From JAAZNO01 sp012798275 (GTDB lineage: Bacteria > Chloroflexota > Anaerolineae > B4-G1 > SLSP01), in contig DAOPQD010000014.1 in the NCBI GenBank assembly GCA_035347995.1, positions 1 through 51,851 on the forward strand: 51,851 nucleotides of DNA, in the 5' to 3' direction. This document shows positions 33,255-41,244 of this stretch, in pieces. Under the pieces are notes generated by a model that ran no database searches, was not told the DNA's origin, and worked only from the letters and a program-made list of their open reading frames with translations. Positions within the stretch are counted from its first letter, which is position 1. Every line of letters begins with the position of its first letter. Made by a program: the position numbers and the translations under genes.

Positions 33255-34418
33255 TTATTGGCCGCTGTAGAGCTCTAATACGCCCTGATCGTTGTAGATG
33301 TAAGCATAATAGGGGATGTCTTTTCTGTCGCCACGCTCGGTGAACAGCAGCGGGCCGGTGATGCCTCTGGCGTCGGTCATCGTGCGCATGGCGTTGGCCA
33401 CTTGATCGGGGTCGGTGCTGCCGGCCTTTTCAATCGCCGCCGCGAGAGCATTGAGAGCATCCGCGGCATAAACGGCCCAGATGGAGCCAGGGAGCTCGTT
33501 GTACTTCGCTCTGTAAGCGTTCAAGAATTCATGGGACTCGGGGAAGTCCAGGAATTGCGGCATCGGCTCATTTAGATGAATGGACCCCTTGATGGCGTCC
33601 ACGCCCGCGATTTTCTCGAATTCCGGGGTGGGCACCGAGTTGTTGCCCACGAAGATGGTGGTCAAGCCGGCTTCGCGAGCCTGTTTGAGCAACAGCGCCG
33701 CCTCGGCGTAGTAGGCGGTGAAGAACCAGACATCCGGCTTGAGCTCTTTGAGCTGGCTGATGACCGCGGAATAGTCGCTCTCGCCGGGAGTGATGGCGTC
33801 GAAGTAGACGACCTCGACTTGTCCGGAATCAATGTAGGGCTGCAGGAAGCGCATGGCGTCGTCGGCCACGCCCTTGCCATAGTCCTGGTTATCGTGCATG
33901 ATGGCGATGCGTTTAGCGTTGAGCACTTCGGTCGCGAATTTGACGAAGAATTCGGATTGGGTGTCATCACGCCCGGCGGTGCGGAAGAAATAGGGGCGCT
34001 GCTTGTCCATCGTCAAGCGAACGGCGGTACAGCCGTAGCCCACCGAGACGACTTTATTCGCATCGTACAGGTCAGCGGCAGGCGCCGTTACCGATGAACC
34101 GTAGGAAGCAATCACCTCTTGCAGGCCTTGGGCAATGAGCTTTTGCGCCGCGAGAGCGCTGTCTTTGGGGTTGGAAGCGTCATCCGCCACGACAATTTCG
34201 ATTTGCTTGCCTAAGACGCCGCCCCTGGCGTTGATGAGCTCAGCAGCCACCTCGACACTTTGCTTCGCCCACTGGCCTTCGGCAGCGTAATCGCCGGTGA
34301 GAGGCGCCTGGAGGCCAATTTTGATCGTTTCCGTCTGGGCGCCCTGTCCAGCGCAGCCGGCAAACAAGGCCGACAGTGTAACTACCAGGGTTACCATCGC
34401 GAACACTCGCCTGTTCAT
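33255..34418 (-). CDS. livK: Branched-chain amino acid (Leu/Ile/Val-type) binding lipoprotein
   Basis: 387 aa type 1 periplasmic-binding-fold protein. The signal peptide ends in a lipobox (LFAGC, Cys22), so the mature protein is membrane-tethered. IKIGLQAPLTGDYAAEGQW is the typical first strand and ligand loop, and VVADDASNPKDSALAAQKLI the next conserved block. First gene of the cluster; the ATG at 34418 follows AAGGAGA. The true ligand may be an amino acid, urea or another amide, as the family varies. Confidence 0.93.
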   Translation of the reverse strand: MNRRVFAMVTLVVTLSALFAGCAGQGAQTETIKIGLQAPLTGDYAAEGQWAKQSVEVAAELINARGGVLGKQIEIVVADDASNPKDSALAAQKLIAQGLQEVIASYGSSVTAPAADLYDANKVVSVGYGCTAVRLTMDKQRPYFFRTAGRDDTQSEFFVKFATEVLNAKRIAIMHDNQDYGKGVADDAMRFLQPYIDSGQVEVVYFDAITPGESDYSAVISQLKELKPDVWFFTAYYAEAALLLKQAREAGLTTIFVGNNSVPTPEFEKIAGVDAIKGSIHLNEPMPQFLDFPESHEFLNAYRAKYNELPGSIWAVYAADALNALAAAIEKAGSTDPDQVANAMRTMTDARGITGPLLFTERGDRKDIPYYAYIYNDQGVLELYSGQ

Positions 34419-34540
34419 GAGTCTCTCCTTCTTGATTGTGTGAATGACAATGCGAACTTACATTTGAAGTGATTTCTTCGATAGTGAATAGTGCCTCCTT
34501 TCGGGGTGGGCCCTTGTGCCAGATCAGGACCTCTCCATGC

Positions 34541-34774
34541 TCATACGACCTCAGCCAGGCTAACCCGCGCTCAGGCAAGACAGCTGCGGCGCGGTGGCCG
34601 TAGGGGACATACCGATAGCTCACTCGCGGGGTAAGGGAACCCCACATTCCCCCGCTCCTTGCGCAGTCTGTTTCTTCAAGACGACATGGCTTCCCTGCTG
34701 GCGCAGGAACACACCCCCAACGGTTCCAGGGTGGCGATGGCATCTGCCCCGGACACGCGTCGTAGCTCAGGCAT
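34541..34774 (-). pseudogene. Decayed HicA-type toxin gene
   Basis: Starting at the ATG at 34774, the first 20 codons give MPELRRVSGADAIATLEPLG. A shift to another frame gives VFLRQQGSHVVLKKQTAQG and a VPLPRE end, followed by an in-frame stop and AIG; a further frame gives ARVSLAEVV and a stop at 34541. Together these are the pieces of HicA (YcfA family), an mRNA interferase whose active His is in the GSHVV motif. At least two frameshifts and one stop make it non-functional. Confidence 0.7.
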
Positions 34775-34874
34775 ATGCCGTCTCTACTACGGCGGCTTCA
34801 AAAACAGTCAAGAACGGGCGGTTGAACAGAGCGTCTTCCTGATGGACCATTGCCGTCAAGGTGAGCGTCGCCAT
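34767..34874 (-). pseudogene. Truncated HicB-type antitoxin gene
   Basis: An open frame of 35 codons begins MATLTLTAMVHQED, the usual start of small HicB antitoxins, and jumps to an end-like segment RPFLTVFEAAVVETAYA. The middle of the domain is missing, so this looks like an internal deletion. A GAGGAG stands upstream. It overlaps the hicA remnant start, as in an intact hicBA operon. Confidence 0.55.
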
Positions 34875-35148
34875 TCCCCTGCTCCTCTTCACTGGCGTTT
34901 ACTGCTATAATACACCCGCCGTCGTGAATTGTCCATTCCCTGCTGCGATGGGGCGATGGGATGCCATAAGTGAACCGCTCCAGATCGTACAAGCCCAGGG
35001 ACGTCTCCTCCCGCTGGCCAGCGACCTCACTTCCTCTGGACTTGCCTTTCCACAACTCTCATGGACAGAATTCCGTTCTCTCCGTGTTTTTTCGTGTTCA
35101 TCCGTGAGCCACTTCCCCGGCGAGACGAAAACAATGACGCCGATCCCC
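34875..35148. other. Intergenic region with no recognised gene
   Basis: Between the hicBA remnant and the 3' end of the sugar-binding protein gene. A TATAAT near 34911 is visible on the plus strand with no gene behind it. Short reiterated words (CCGTGT, CGTGTTCATCCGTG) resemble the other leader repeats. I see no coding sequence or clear terminator. Confidence 0.4.
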
Positions 35149-36444
35149 TCATCTCCCTCGGATGGAGGCAGCGCAGGCTTCCAGGCTTGCCTGCGCCTGT
35201 TCGACCGCCACCGCCGGGGTGAGGACGCCGCTCCAGATGGCGGTTACGGCATCGCCGACCGGGCCCCAGGGACAATCAGCGTAGGGGTGATTGGCCATCG
35301 GCGTCCCCCGATGCAGCGCCGCGCCAAAGGTGGCTACGGTCTTGAGGGCGCGGACCTCCGGCGAGGCCAGCGCCGCGCTGTTGGCGGGGATTGTGCTGTT
35401 GCGCAGGGTGAGCTGTTTTTGCACTTCCGCGCTGCCGAAATATTCCATCACGGCGAAAGCAGCCCCCGCGTTCCCGCGCTCGACGGCAAGACGGGTGAGC
35501 ATGAAGAGCCGCACATCCACGAGTGGGCTGCCCATCGGCGCAATGCCGACGTTCATGCCCGCGTGTTGCAACGAACGCAGGGCGCGCGGACCGGTCCACC
35601 AGATGGCGGCCTGCCCTTCGATAAACATGGCCTGGCAGATGCCCGGGCTGGCGACTGCCGGCGCCGCGCGGCTGAAGGCCTTGATCCACTCCGCCGCGGC
35701 GTAGGCTTCGGGCAGTGTGAGGTTTGCCTGCCCCAGCTCGTTGATGAATCCACCATGGGCCTGCAACCCAAATCCCAGAAAGATGGGCGCGACGTGATAG
35801 GCATCAGGACTTCCCAGGCCCTGATTGCACAGGTAGTATTTGTCGGGATGGGTCTGGCGGAAGGCGGTGGCCTTCGCGAGCAGCTCCTCGAAATCATCCG
35901 GCGCGGGCAGGTCTGCGGCGGTGAGCATGTCCCGGTTGTAGATGAGGGCAATGCCGTCTTGCATCTCTGGAATCCCCCAGATGCTGCCGTTCCAGAGCAT
36001 CGCCTGCGCGGCGGCAGGCTCAAAGGTCTGCTGTAAGGTCTCCTGGCTGATGAAGTCATCGAGTGGGACGATCATCCCTCGCTGGGCCGCCGAGCTGATC
36101 TGATATTCTTGCCAGCGGACGATGTCGGGGCCTTCGCCGGGCGGCAGCTCCGCGCTCAAGGCCGTGTTGAGCTTCTCCGTCTTGACCAGTTCGATGTGGA
36201 TTTCGGGATGTGCGGCGGTGTAGGCTTCTGCCAGAAGGGTGTAGGCTTCCTCATAATCGCCCGGCCAATCGTGCCAGATGGTAATCACTTTTTGCTCGAC
36301 GGGCAGAGGCGTCGCCGTGGGGGTGAGGGTAGCCGTCGGCGTCGTTTCGGGCGCGGCGACGGGGGAGGTGGCATGACAGGCGGTGATCCCGACGCCGAAC
36401 GCGAGCAGGACGAGCGGAAGCCGGGCCAGGGCGGGGGGTTTCAT
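35149..36444 (-). CDS. Extracellular solute-binding lipoprotein, sugar ABC type (MalE-like)
   Basis: 431 aa family 1 solute-binding protein. The signal peptide ends in the lipobox ITAC (Cys23), followed by a Thr/Pro/Ala linker (to about 50) and then ITIWHDWPGDYEEAYTLL, the standard first strand. IWGIPEMQDGIALIYNRDML and the GQAAIWWTGPRAL block are typical of maltose/maltodextrin-binding relatives. No sugar permease or ATPase genes adjoin, so its transporter partners are elsewhere. The ATG overlaps the trmI stop codon (ATGA), an odd coupling of a tRNA enzyme with a transporter protein. Ligand unknown. Confidence 0.88.
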   Translation of the reverse strand: MKPPALARLPLVLLAFGVGITACHATSPVAAPETTPTATLTPTATPLPVEQKVITIWHDWPGDYEEAYTLLAEAYTAAHPEIHIELVKTEKLNTALSAELPPGEGPDIVRWQEYQISSAAQRGMIVPLDDFISQETLQQTFEPAAAQAMLWNGSIWGIPEMQDGIALIYNRDMLTAADLPAPDDFEELLAKATAFRQTHPDKYYLCNQGLGSPDAYHVAPIFLGFGLQAHGGFINELGQANLTLPEAYAAAEWIKAFSRAAPAVASPGICQAMFIEGQAAIWWTGPRALRSLQHAGMNVGIAPMGSPLVDVRLFMLTRLAVERGNAGAAFAVMEYFGSAEVQKQLTLRNSTIPANSAALASPEVRALKTVATFGAALHRGTPMANHPYADCPWGPVGDAVTAIWSGVLTPAVAVEQAQASLEACAASIRGR

Positions 36445-37247
36445 GGCGCCTCAGGTTCTTCCAACAGCAGCGCGCGGGCAAAGATGAGGTAGCCAGTGTG
36501 GGCGACCATCCGATCCATGGGCCGCAGGCGAGCCGCCACGGCCTTGTAAGAGCGCAGCAGGAGTTCATCCACCTGGACGAAACCGAAAGCGTTGTGGGCC
36601 AACCCCTCGAGCAGTTCCGTGACCTGATTGGTCGTGGGCACCAGTGCGCCGAAGAAACCGCCACCCTTGAGCGCCGCGTGGACCTGGGGCAGGTAGTCCC
36701 ACGGCTCGCGCACATCGAGAAAGACTGCGTCGGCGTCGTGCTGATCGAAGCCCGCCGCGATATCGCGTTGCGTGAAGGTGACGTAAGGCTCCAATCCCAG
36801 GCGGGTGACGTTGCGCCGCGCCACCTCCAGCATCTCAAGGCGGCTCTCGTAGGTGTAGATGTGTCCCTCCGGCCTGACCATGCGTGCCAGGGCCAGCGTC
36901 AGACCGCCGCTGCCGGTGCCGGCTTCGACGACGCGGCTGCCGGGACCGAGGTTCATCTTCATGATGAGATAGCCGATGTCCTTGGGGTAGACGATCTGCG
37001 TGGTGCGCTGCACTCCCCGAATCAGTTGCTCCAGCGAGGGGGGCAGCAGCATGTAGGCATAATCGAGGTGCGTTTTCACCACACTGCCCCACAGGCTGCC
37101 GATGATCGCGTCGTGATTGATGTAGCCGCGATGCGTCTGGAATTGAGCGCCGGGCTGCATCACGACCAGGAACTCGCGCCGGTCGTGCCCGGAAAGCAGG
37201 ACTATATCGCCAGGCTGAATGCGTGTCAGATCACGTTCAGAATCCAA
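36441..37247 (-). CDS. trmI: tRNA (adenine-58-N1) methyltransferase TrmI
   Basis: 268 aa. It methylates A58 in the tRNA T loop using S-adenosylmethionine. The N-terminal OB-like domain (GDIVLLSGHDRREFLV and HRGYINHDAIIG) and the class I methyltransferase domain with VVEAGTGSGGLTLALA (motif I) and VFLDVREPWDYL (motif IV) are both present. The start is the TTG at 37247, preceded at 6 nt by GAGGAGG. The leader contains family B repeat site 4, shared with the divergent gene at 37537. Confidence 0.93.
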   Translation of the reverse strand: MDSERDLTRIQPGDIVLLSGHDRREFLVVMQPGAQFQTHRGYINHDAIIGSLWGSVVKTHLDYAYMLLPPSLEQLIRGVQRTTQIVYPKDIGYLIMKMNLGPGSRVVEAGTGSGGLTLALARMVRPEGHIYTYESRLEMLEVARRNVTRLGLEPYVTFTQRDIAAGFDQHDADAVFLDVREPWDYLPQVHAALKGGGFFGALVPTTNQVTELLEGLAHNAFGFVQVDELLLRSYKAVAARLRPMDRMVAHTGYLIFARALLLEEPEAP

Positions 37248-37255
37248 GCTGGGCC

Positions 37256-37345
37256 TCCTCCTCGGAAAATAGAGAGCAGTGAGCCGTGAGTCGAGAGCTG
37301 TCGCAGCCTTCGATCATGACTTACAGCTTACAACTCACATTTTCA
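37256..37345. repeat. Leader repeat family B, site 4 (divergent)
   Basis: On the minus strand it reads CTCACGGCTCACTGCTCTC then TATTTTCCGAGGAGG towards trmI. On the plus strand the other half reads CATGACTTACAGC, then CAACTCACATTTTC, towards the c-di-AMP receptor genes. It is the only site I see serving two divergent genes. Confidence 0.55.
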
Positions 37346-37414
37346 TTTTCATACCTGGACACGTTCCCCCGTTCCTGCGTTATTTCCGCTGCGTCAGCTC
37401 GCGCCGCGCGGGTG

Positions 37415-37442
37415 TTTGCCATTCTTTCAAACTGATTATAAT
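37415..37442 (+). promoter_or_regulatory. Possible promoter of the DarA-like gene pair
   Basis: -35-like TTTGCC (37415-37420), 16-nt spacer, -10 TATAAT (37437-37442), about 95 nt before the ATG at 37537. Confidence 0.4.
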
Positions 37443-37536
37443 CAAGGTAAGGCATCTGCGCAAACCCGGCTCCAGGCCGGCGTCAGGGCAGCGAGGGGCG
37501 GGAGCGCACCCCGTCACACGAGAGAGGGAGGCACGT

Positions 37537-37878
37537 ATGGCCGAGACAGCGGTAAATCGTCTGGCGGTTACAATTGTGGATGGCAGCCAATCACGCCAAC
37601 TGTTGCAGGCATTGGCTGCAAAAGGCTTTCATGTGACCACGCTGGATGCGGTGGGCGGTTTCCTGCACGATTCACTGGTCACCCTGCTGATCGGGACGGC
37701 GGAGGAACAGCTGCAGGAGTTTTTTGCGCTGATCCGCAAATACTGTCCGCGCCGCACCCGCTTCATGCCGATGGGAGTGGAAACGGGCATGACCCCGGGC
37801 TATCCCATGATGATTGAAGTTCACGTCGGCGGTGCTTCGGTCTTTGTCGTTCCCGTCGAACACTTTGCGCAGCTGTGA
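37537..37878 (+). CDS. PII-like cyclic-di-AMP receptor family protein (DarA/PstA), paralogue 1
   Basis: 113 aa ferredoxin-like (PII-type) protein, full family length. The N-terminal block FHVTTLDAVGGFLHDSLVTLLIGT aligns with the nucleotide-binding region of DarA/PstA, and the C-terminal block VHVGGASVFVVPVEHF is present. Relative to the known receptors, the Arg and Asn of RVTKLATTGGFL and GNTT are replaced (His and Leu here), so c-di-AMP binding is doubtful. The ATG at 37537 follows GAGGGAGG. It is followed after 9 nt by a second copy. Confidence 0.85.
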   Translation: MAETAVNRLAVTIVDGSQSRQLLQALAAKGFHVTTLDAVGGFLHDSLVTLLIGTAEEQLQEFFALIRKYCPRRTRFMPMGVETGMTPGYPMMIEVHVGGASVFVVPVEHFAQL

Positions 37879-37887
37879 GGTGAGATC

Positions 37888-38154
37888 ATGAAACTGGTTG
37901 TCGCGATCGTCAAAGATTCGGATTCGCTGGCCGTGTCGGATGCTCTGATCGAGCACCAATTCCGCGTGACGCGCATCGCCAGCACCGGCGGATTTCTACG
38001 GCGGGGGAACGTCACATTGCTGATCGGCGTGGAAGCCGAGCAGGTGCCCCAGGTGTTTACCCTCCTCACGCAACATACTCAGGAACCGGAACCCGGCCAG
38101 CATCGCGCCACCGTGTTTGTACTTCCGGCTGAGGATTTCGTTCAGCTGGGATGA
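37888..38154 (+). CDS. PII-like cyclic-di-AMP receptor family protein (DarA/PstA), paralogue 2
   Basis: 88 aa, about 20 residues shorter than the family norm. It keeps the nucleotide-binding N-terminal half: Arg26, Thr28, Gly35, Phe36, Asn41 and Gly47 in RVTRIASTGGFLRRGN and LLIGVE. The middle loop (the B-loop region) and the strand before ATVFVLPAEDF are shortened. The stop overlaps the start of the MFS gene by ATGA. The two paralogues may form a mixed trimer, each lacking a different part; that is inference. Confidence 0.85.
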   Translation: MKLVVAIVKDSDSLAVSDALIEHQFRVTRIASTGGFLRRGNVTLLIGVEAEQVPQVFTLLTQHTQEPEPGQHRATVFVLPAEDFVQLG

Positions 38155-39509
38155 AAACCCGGTTCCACTGGCCCTCGGGTACGCCGCACCTGGGGCAGAT
38201 CACATCCCCATTATTTCGCTGGCAGCGGCAGGCGAAGTTGATCTTAGCCGGCGGACGGTGGAGTGCGCAGCTGGGACCGCGTACCCGGCGTTCCTTGCGC
38301 TGGCTGGCGGTGGATGGGGTGCTCGCGAATATCGGCGAGGCCATTTTCGGCGCTTACCAATCCATCTACCTCGCCGCGCTGGGCGCGACGCGCGGGGAGA
38401 TCGGCCTGCTCAGCTCGCTTATGAATCTGGCATTGCCCGCGGCGATGATTCCCGGCGGCCGGCTGGCGACCAAAGCGCGGCGGCTCAAACCGCTGGTCGT
38501 CCTGCCGGGCTTACTGGGCCGGGTGCTGTTGTTGTTGCTCATCCTCCTGCCGTTGTGGCTTTCCCCTGGCCCGACCCTGGTGTTTGTGTCCATTGCGTTG
38601 ATCGTCGGGCGGTCGCTGATCGCCAATTTGATGTTGCCTGCGTGGACCACGCTGATCAGTGACATCGTGCCTGCCCAATGGCGCGGGCGCTATTTCAGCA
38701 CCCGCAACATCCTCATGGGCGTGGGGGGGCTTGTGGGATTGCTGCTCGTGGGGCAGCTGATTGATCACCATCCGGGAATCGGTGGCTACCAGCTGGCGCT
38801 GACGGTGGCGCTGCTGACGGGATTGGGCTCGGTCTACGCTTTTGGGCAAATTGAAGAGCCATCGCGTCCGGCCGCAGCGGCTCAGAGTGAAGTCGCCCCT
38901 GTGCCGCTGCGACAGCTGCTCCAGGGGCAGGGGCGTTTCGTGGCCTATTGCGCCATCGCGGCGCTGTGGAACCTGACCGTGCAGATTTCCGGCCCCTTTT
39001 TCAACATTTTCCTGGCCGAGGAGGCCCATGCGTCGGCGTCGGTCATCGCGCTGACGGCGGCGACCTCCACCCTGGCCTCGTTGCCGGGGCAGCGCGTCTT
39101 TGGGCCCCTGAGCGACCGTAAGGGATCGGTGTGGGTGCAGCGGCTGACCGGCTTTGGAATCCCGATCGTCCCGGCGCTGTGGGGACTCATCACCCAACCG
39201 TGGCAGGCCTTTCCTCTGCAACTGCTGGCGGGGTTCCTGTGGGCTGGCTACAATCTGGCCTCTTTCAACCTGTTGTTGGAGCTGACGCCGGCCGAATCAC
39301 GCCCGCAGTTTGTGGCCGTCTACCAGGCGGCGGTAGGCATTGGGTTGGCGGCCGGCGCGGCCATGGGCGGTTGGATTGCCCAGGTGTGGGGGTATCGTCC
39401 CGTTTTCTGGGTATCCGGTGTGGGCCGATTGGTGATTGCGGTGGCGTTCTCGGTGCTGATCGCCGGCATCAATCCGCTGCGGGCGCGGCGGGCGCAGCAT
39501 CCCCGCTGA
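38151..39509 (+). CDS. Major facilitator superfamily transporter
   Basis: 452 aa with about 12 membrane segments after a cytosolic N-terminus of some 45 residues. It has the AQWRGRYFSTRNILMG loop and, in the second half, FGPLSDRKGSVWVQ, a variant of the loop 2/3 motif. LLLELTPAESRPQFVAVYQA resembles MFS proteins with unknown substrates in Chloroflexota and Firmicutes. It overlaps the preceding DarA-like gene by ATGA, so the two are translated together. Direction and substrate cannot be told. Confidence 0.88.
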   Translation: MKTRFHWPSGTPHLGQITSPLFRWQRQAKLILAGGRWSAQLGPRTRRSLRWLAVDGVLANIGEAIFGAYQSIYLAALGATRGEIGLLSSLMNLALPAAMIPGGRLATKARRLKPLVVLPGLLGRVLLLLLILLPLWLSPGPTLVFVSIALIVGRSLIANLMLPAWTTLISDIVPAQWRGRYFSTRNILMGVGGLVGLLLVGQLIDHHPGIGGYQLALTVALLTGLGSVYAFGQIEEPSRPAAAAQSEVAPVPLRQLLQGQGRFVAYCAIAALWNLTVQISGPFFNIFLAEEAHASASVIALTAATSTLASLPGQRVFGPLSDRKGSVWVQRLTGFGIPIVPALWGLITQPWQAFPLQLLAGFLWAGYNLASFNLLLELTPAESRPQFVAVYQAAVGIGLAAGAAMGGWIAQVWGYRPVFWVSGVGRLVIAVAFSVLIAGINPLRARRAQHPR

Positions 39510-39511
39510 AA

Positions 39512-39550
39512 GTGGAAACGTGGGCACCTGGGCACGTGGGCATGTATTTA
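39512..39550 (+). repeat. Leader repeat family C, site 4
   Basis: AACGTGGGCACCTGGGCACG then TGGGCATG and TTTATTTTCCGAGGAG before the ATG at 39570. Close to site 3 upstream of rsfS. Confidence 0.6.
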
Positions 39551-39569
39551 TTTTCCGAGGAGCACATGC

Positions 39570-40169
39570 ATGAAAGCAGAGATGGAGCAGCGCGCGTATC
39601 ACGGCAAGATTGACACTGAGGAGCTGGCCCACGCGTTGGTGGTGCAATTTAACCAGGGAGAGACGCGCGCCCAATGGATGCGTGGCCCGGAAGGACGTAC
39701 GATCGTGCAGCTTCAGGCGCGGCGCATGGAGCCCGGGGATCCGCAGACGGCAGTGACCTTGCATATCCTGCCCTCTCCTACCGGCATCGTCGTCTCGATG
39801 GCCGAGCAGCAGTGGCTGGGCGTGGCGGCGGATCTGGCGCGGACCGGCTTGCGCGCGCTGCTGAATCCGTGGTCCCTCATCGCCGAGATGGATGACGTGG
39901 CGCGCAATGTGCGCGGTTTACGCCTCCGCGAGGAGACCTGGAATGCTATCGAGGCCTATTGCCGCGGGATAGGCGCGGGCGTGGGGGCGGCGGCGCTGTT
40001 GCAACAGGTAATCTGCCCTTATTGCGGCACCCCCAACGCCCCGGGCGAGAGTAACTGCAAAGCCTGCCGCGCACCGCTGGCCGAAGCGCAACCTTTGGTC
40101 TGTGGTCGTTGTGGTTTCCTGAACGAGCCACACGCCGATCACTGCGCCAACTGCAAAGCCCCCCTGTGA
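39570..40169 (+). CDS. Double zinc-ribbon protein of unknown function
   Basis: 199 aa. The first 150 residues are not recognised: an alpha/beta region followed by a small helical part with some hydrophobic stretches. The C-terminus carries two zinc ribbons, CPYCGTPN...CKAC (about 150-170) and CGRCGFLN...CANC (about 177-197), of the DZR type found in proteins that bind nucleic acids or membranes. RBS CGAGGAG upstream. It is followed after 10 nt by the histidine phosphatase gene. Confidence 0.8.
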   Translation: MKAEMEQRAYHGKIDTEELAHALVVQFNQGETRAQWMRGPEGRTIVQLQARRMEPGDPQTAVTLHILPSPTGIVVSMAEQQWLGVAADLARTGLRALLNPWSLIAEMDDVARNVRGLRLREETWNAIEAYCRGIGAGVGAAALLQQVICPYCGTPNAPGESNCKACRAPLAEAQPLVCGRCGFLNEPHADHCANCKAPL

Positions 40170-40179
40170 GGTTCAAGCC

Positions 40180-40794
40180 TTGACGTCCCTCGTGTTGATC
40201 CGTCACGGGCAGACCCACGCGCCGCAAGACCCCTGGTTCCGCGGCCAGGTGGACGTTCCCCTGGACGAGGTGGGATTGGCGCAGGCCGCGGCAACGGCGC
40301 AGCGGGTCCTCGCCGAGTGGACCCCCGAGGCTGTCTACAGCAGCCCGTTGATGCGCGCACGGCAGACGGCGGAGCTGATCGCGCAGCCGTTGGGATTGGA
40401 GGTGCGCCTGCACGAGGGCCTGACCGACATTAATTACGGCGCGTGGCAGGGATTGCGCACGCAGGAGGTGCGCGCTCGCTGGTTCAAGACGTTAACGCTG
40501 TGGAATAGCCGTCCCCATCAGGCGGTGATCCCCGGCGGGGAGACGTTGGCGGCGGTGCGCACGCGGGCGTTGCAGGCGGTGCAGGATATCGTCGCCGCGC
40601 ATCCGCAGGCCCTCGTGGTCGTGGTGGGCCATGCCGTGGTCAATCGCTTGATCCTGCTGCGGGCCCTGGGGTGGAGCTATGAGCGCTTCTGGGAGCTGCC
40701 CCAGAAGAATTGTTCGCTCTGCGTGGTGGAGATCGAGGATCCCGCCGCCGCCCATTACTGCGTCTCGCGACTGAACGACGTATCGCATCTGTAA
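40180..40794 (+). CDS. Histidine phosphatase family protein (phosphoglycerate-mutase-like)
   Basis: 204 aa. The catalytic RHG motif (LVLIRHGQT) is at the N-terminus, the conserved arginine is in YSSPLMRARQTAELIA, the proton donor Glu lies in the middle and the second His is in VVVVGHAVVNR. Members act on phosphoglycerate, alpha-ribazole phosphate or fructose 2,6-bisphosphate; the substrate is not evident. The start is probably the TTG at 40180 with GAGG 8 nt upstream. It runs in the same direction as the B12-related genes that follow, so a CobC-like role is possible. Confidence 0.88.
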   Translation: MTSLVLIRHGQTHAPQDPWFRGQVDVPLDEVGLAQAAATAQRVLAEWTPEAVYSSPLMRARQTAELIAQPLGLEVRLHEGLTDINYGAWQGLRTQEVRARWFKTLTLWNSRPHQAVIPGGETLAAVRTRALQAVQDIVAAHPQALVVVVGHAVVNRLILLRALGWSYERFWELPQKNCSLCVVEIEDPAAAHYCVSRLNDVSHL

Positions 40795-40848
40795 GGAGCC
40801 TTCAGCATTACCTGAAGTTCCCCGATCCCAAGAGAGGAGCAAACATTT

Positions 40849-41244
40849 ATGGAAAGAAAAATCCGCGTGTTGATCGCCAAGCCGGGGCTGGATGGGCATG
40901 ATCGTGGCGCCAAGGTGGTCGCGCGTGCGCTGCGTGACGCCGGCATGGAAGTCATCTACACCGGCTTGCGCCAGACGCCAGTGATGGTCGCCGAGGCGGC
41001 GCTGCAGGAAGACGTGGATGTGGTGGGCCTCTCGATCCTTTCTGGGGCGCACATGGCGTTGGTGCCGCGCATCCTCGACGAATTGCGACAGCGGGGCCTT
41101 GACGCGGTGCCGGTCTTTGTGGGCGGCATCATTCCGGCGGATGATGTCCCCGCCCTCAAGGAGTTGGGCGTCACCGAGGTCTTCGGTCCCGGCACGAACA
41201 CCCAGACCATCGTCTCCTTCATCCATCAGACAATAGGAGCCTAG
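40849..41244 (+). CDS. Cobalamin-binding domain protein (methylmalonyl-CoA mutase small/C-terminal subunit)
   Basis: 131 aa, only the B12-binding Rossmann-like domain. The DxHxxG motif is D15-G-H17-D-R-G20, so His17 is the lower axial cobalt ligand. SILSGAH and FVGGIIPADD are typical of the mutase C-terminal domain, which pairs with a separate catalytic subunit in two-gene systems. The catalytic subunit is not in this window. RBS AGAGGAG upstream. The stop is adjacent to the GTG start of meaB. Confidence 0.93.
   Translation: MERKIRVLIAKPGLDGHDRGAKVVARALRDAGMEVIYTGLRQTPVMVAEAALQEDVDVVGLSILSGAHMALVPRILDELRQRGLDAVPVFVGGIIPADDVPALKELGVTEVFGPGTNTQTIVSFIHQTIGA

Noticed and set aside
34861..36036. 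A 391-codon frame on the plus strand
   Set aside because: It lies antisense to the sugar-binding lipoprotein gene, which has a signal peptide and family motifs.
37248..37536. A c-di-AMP (ydaO-type) riboswitch before the DarA-like genes
   Set aside because: I could not find the conserved core; the region is explained by repeat family B and a plausible promoter.
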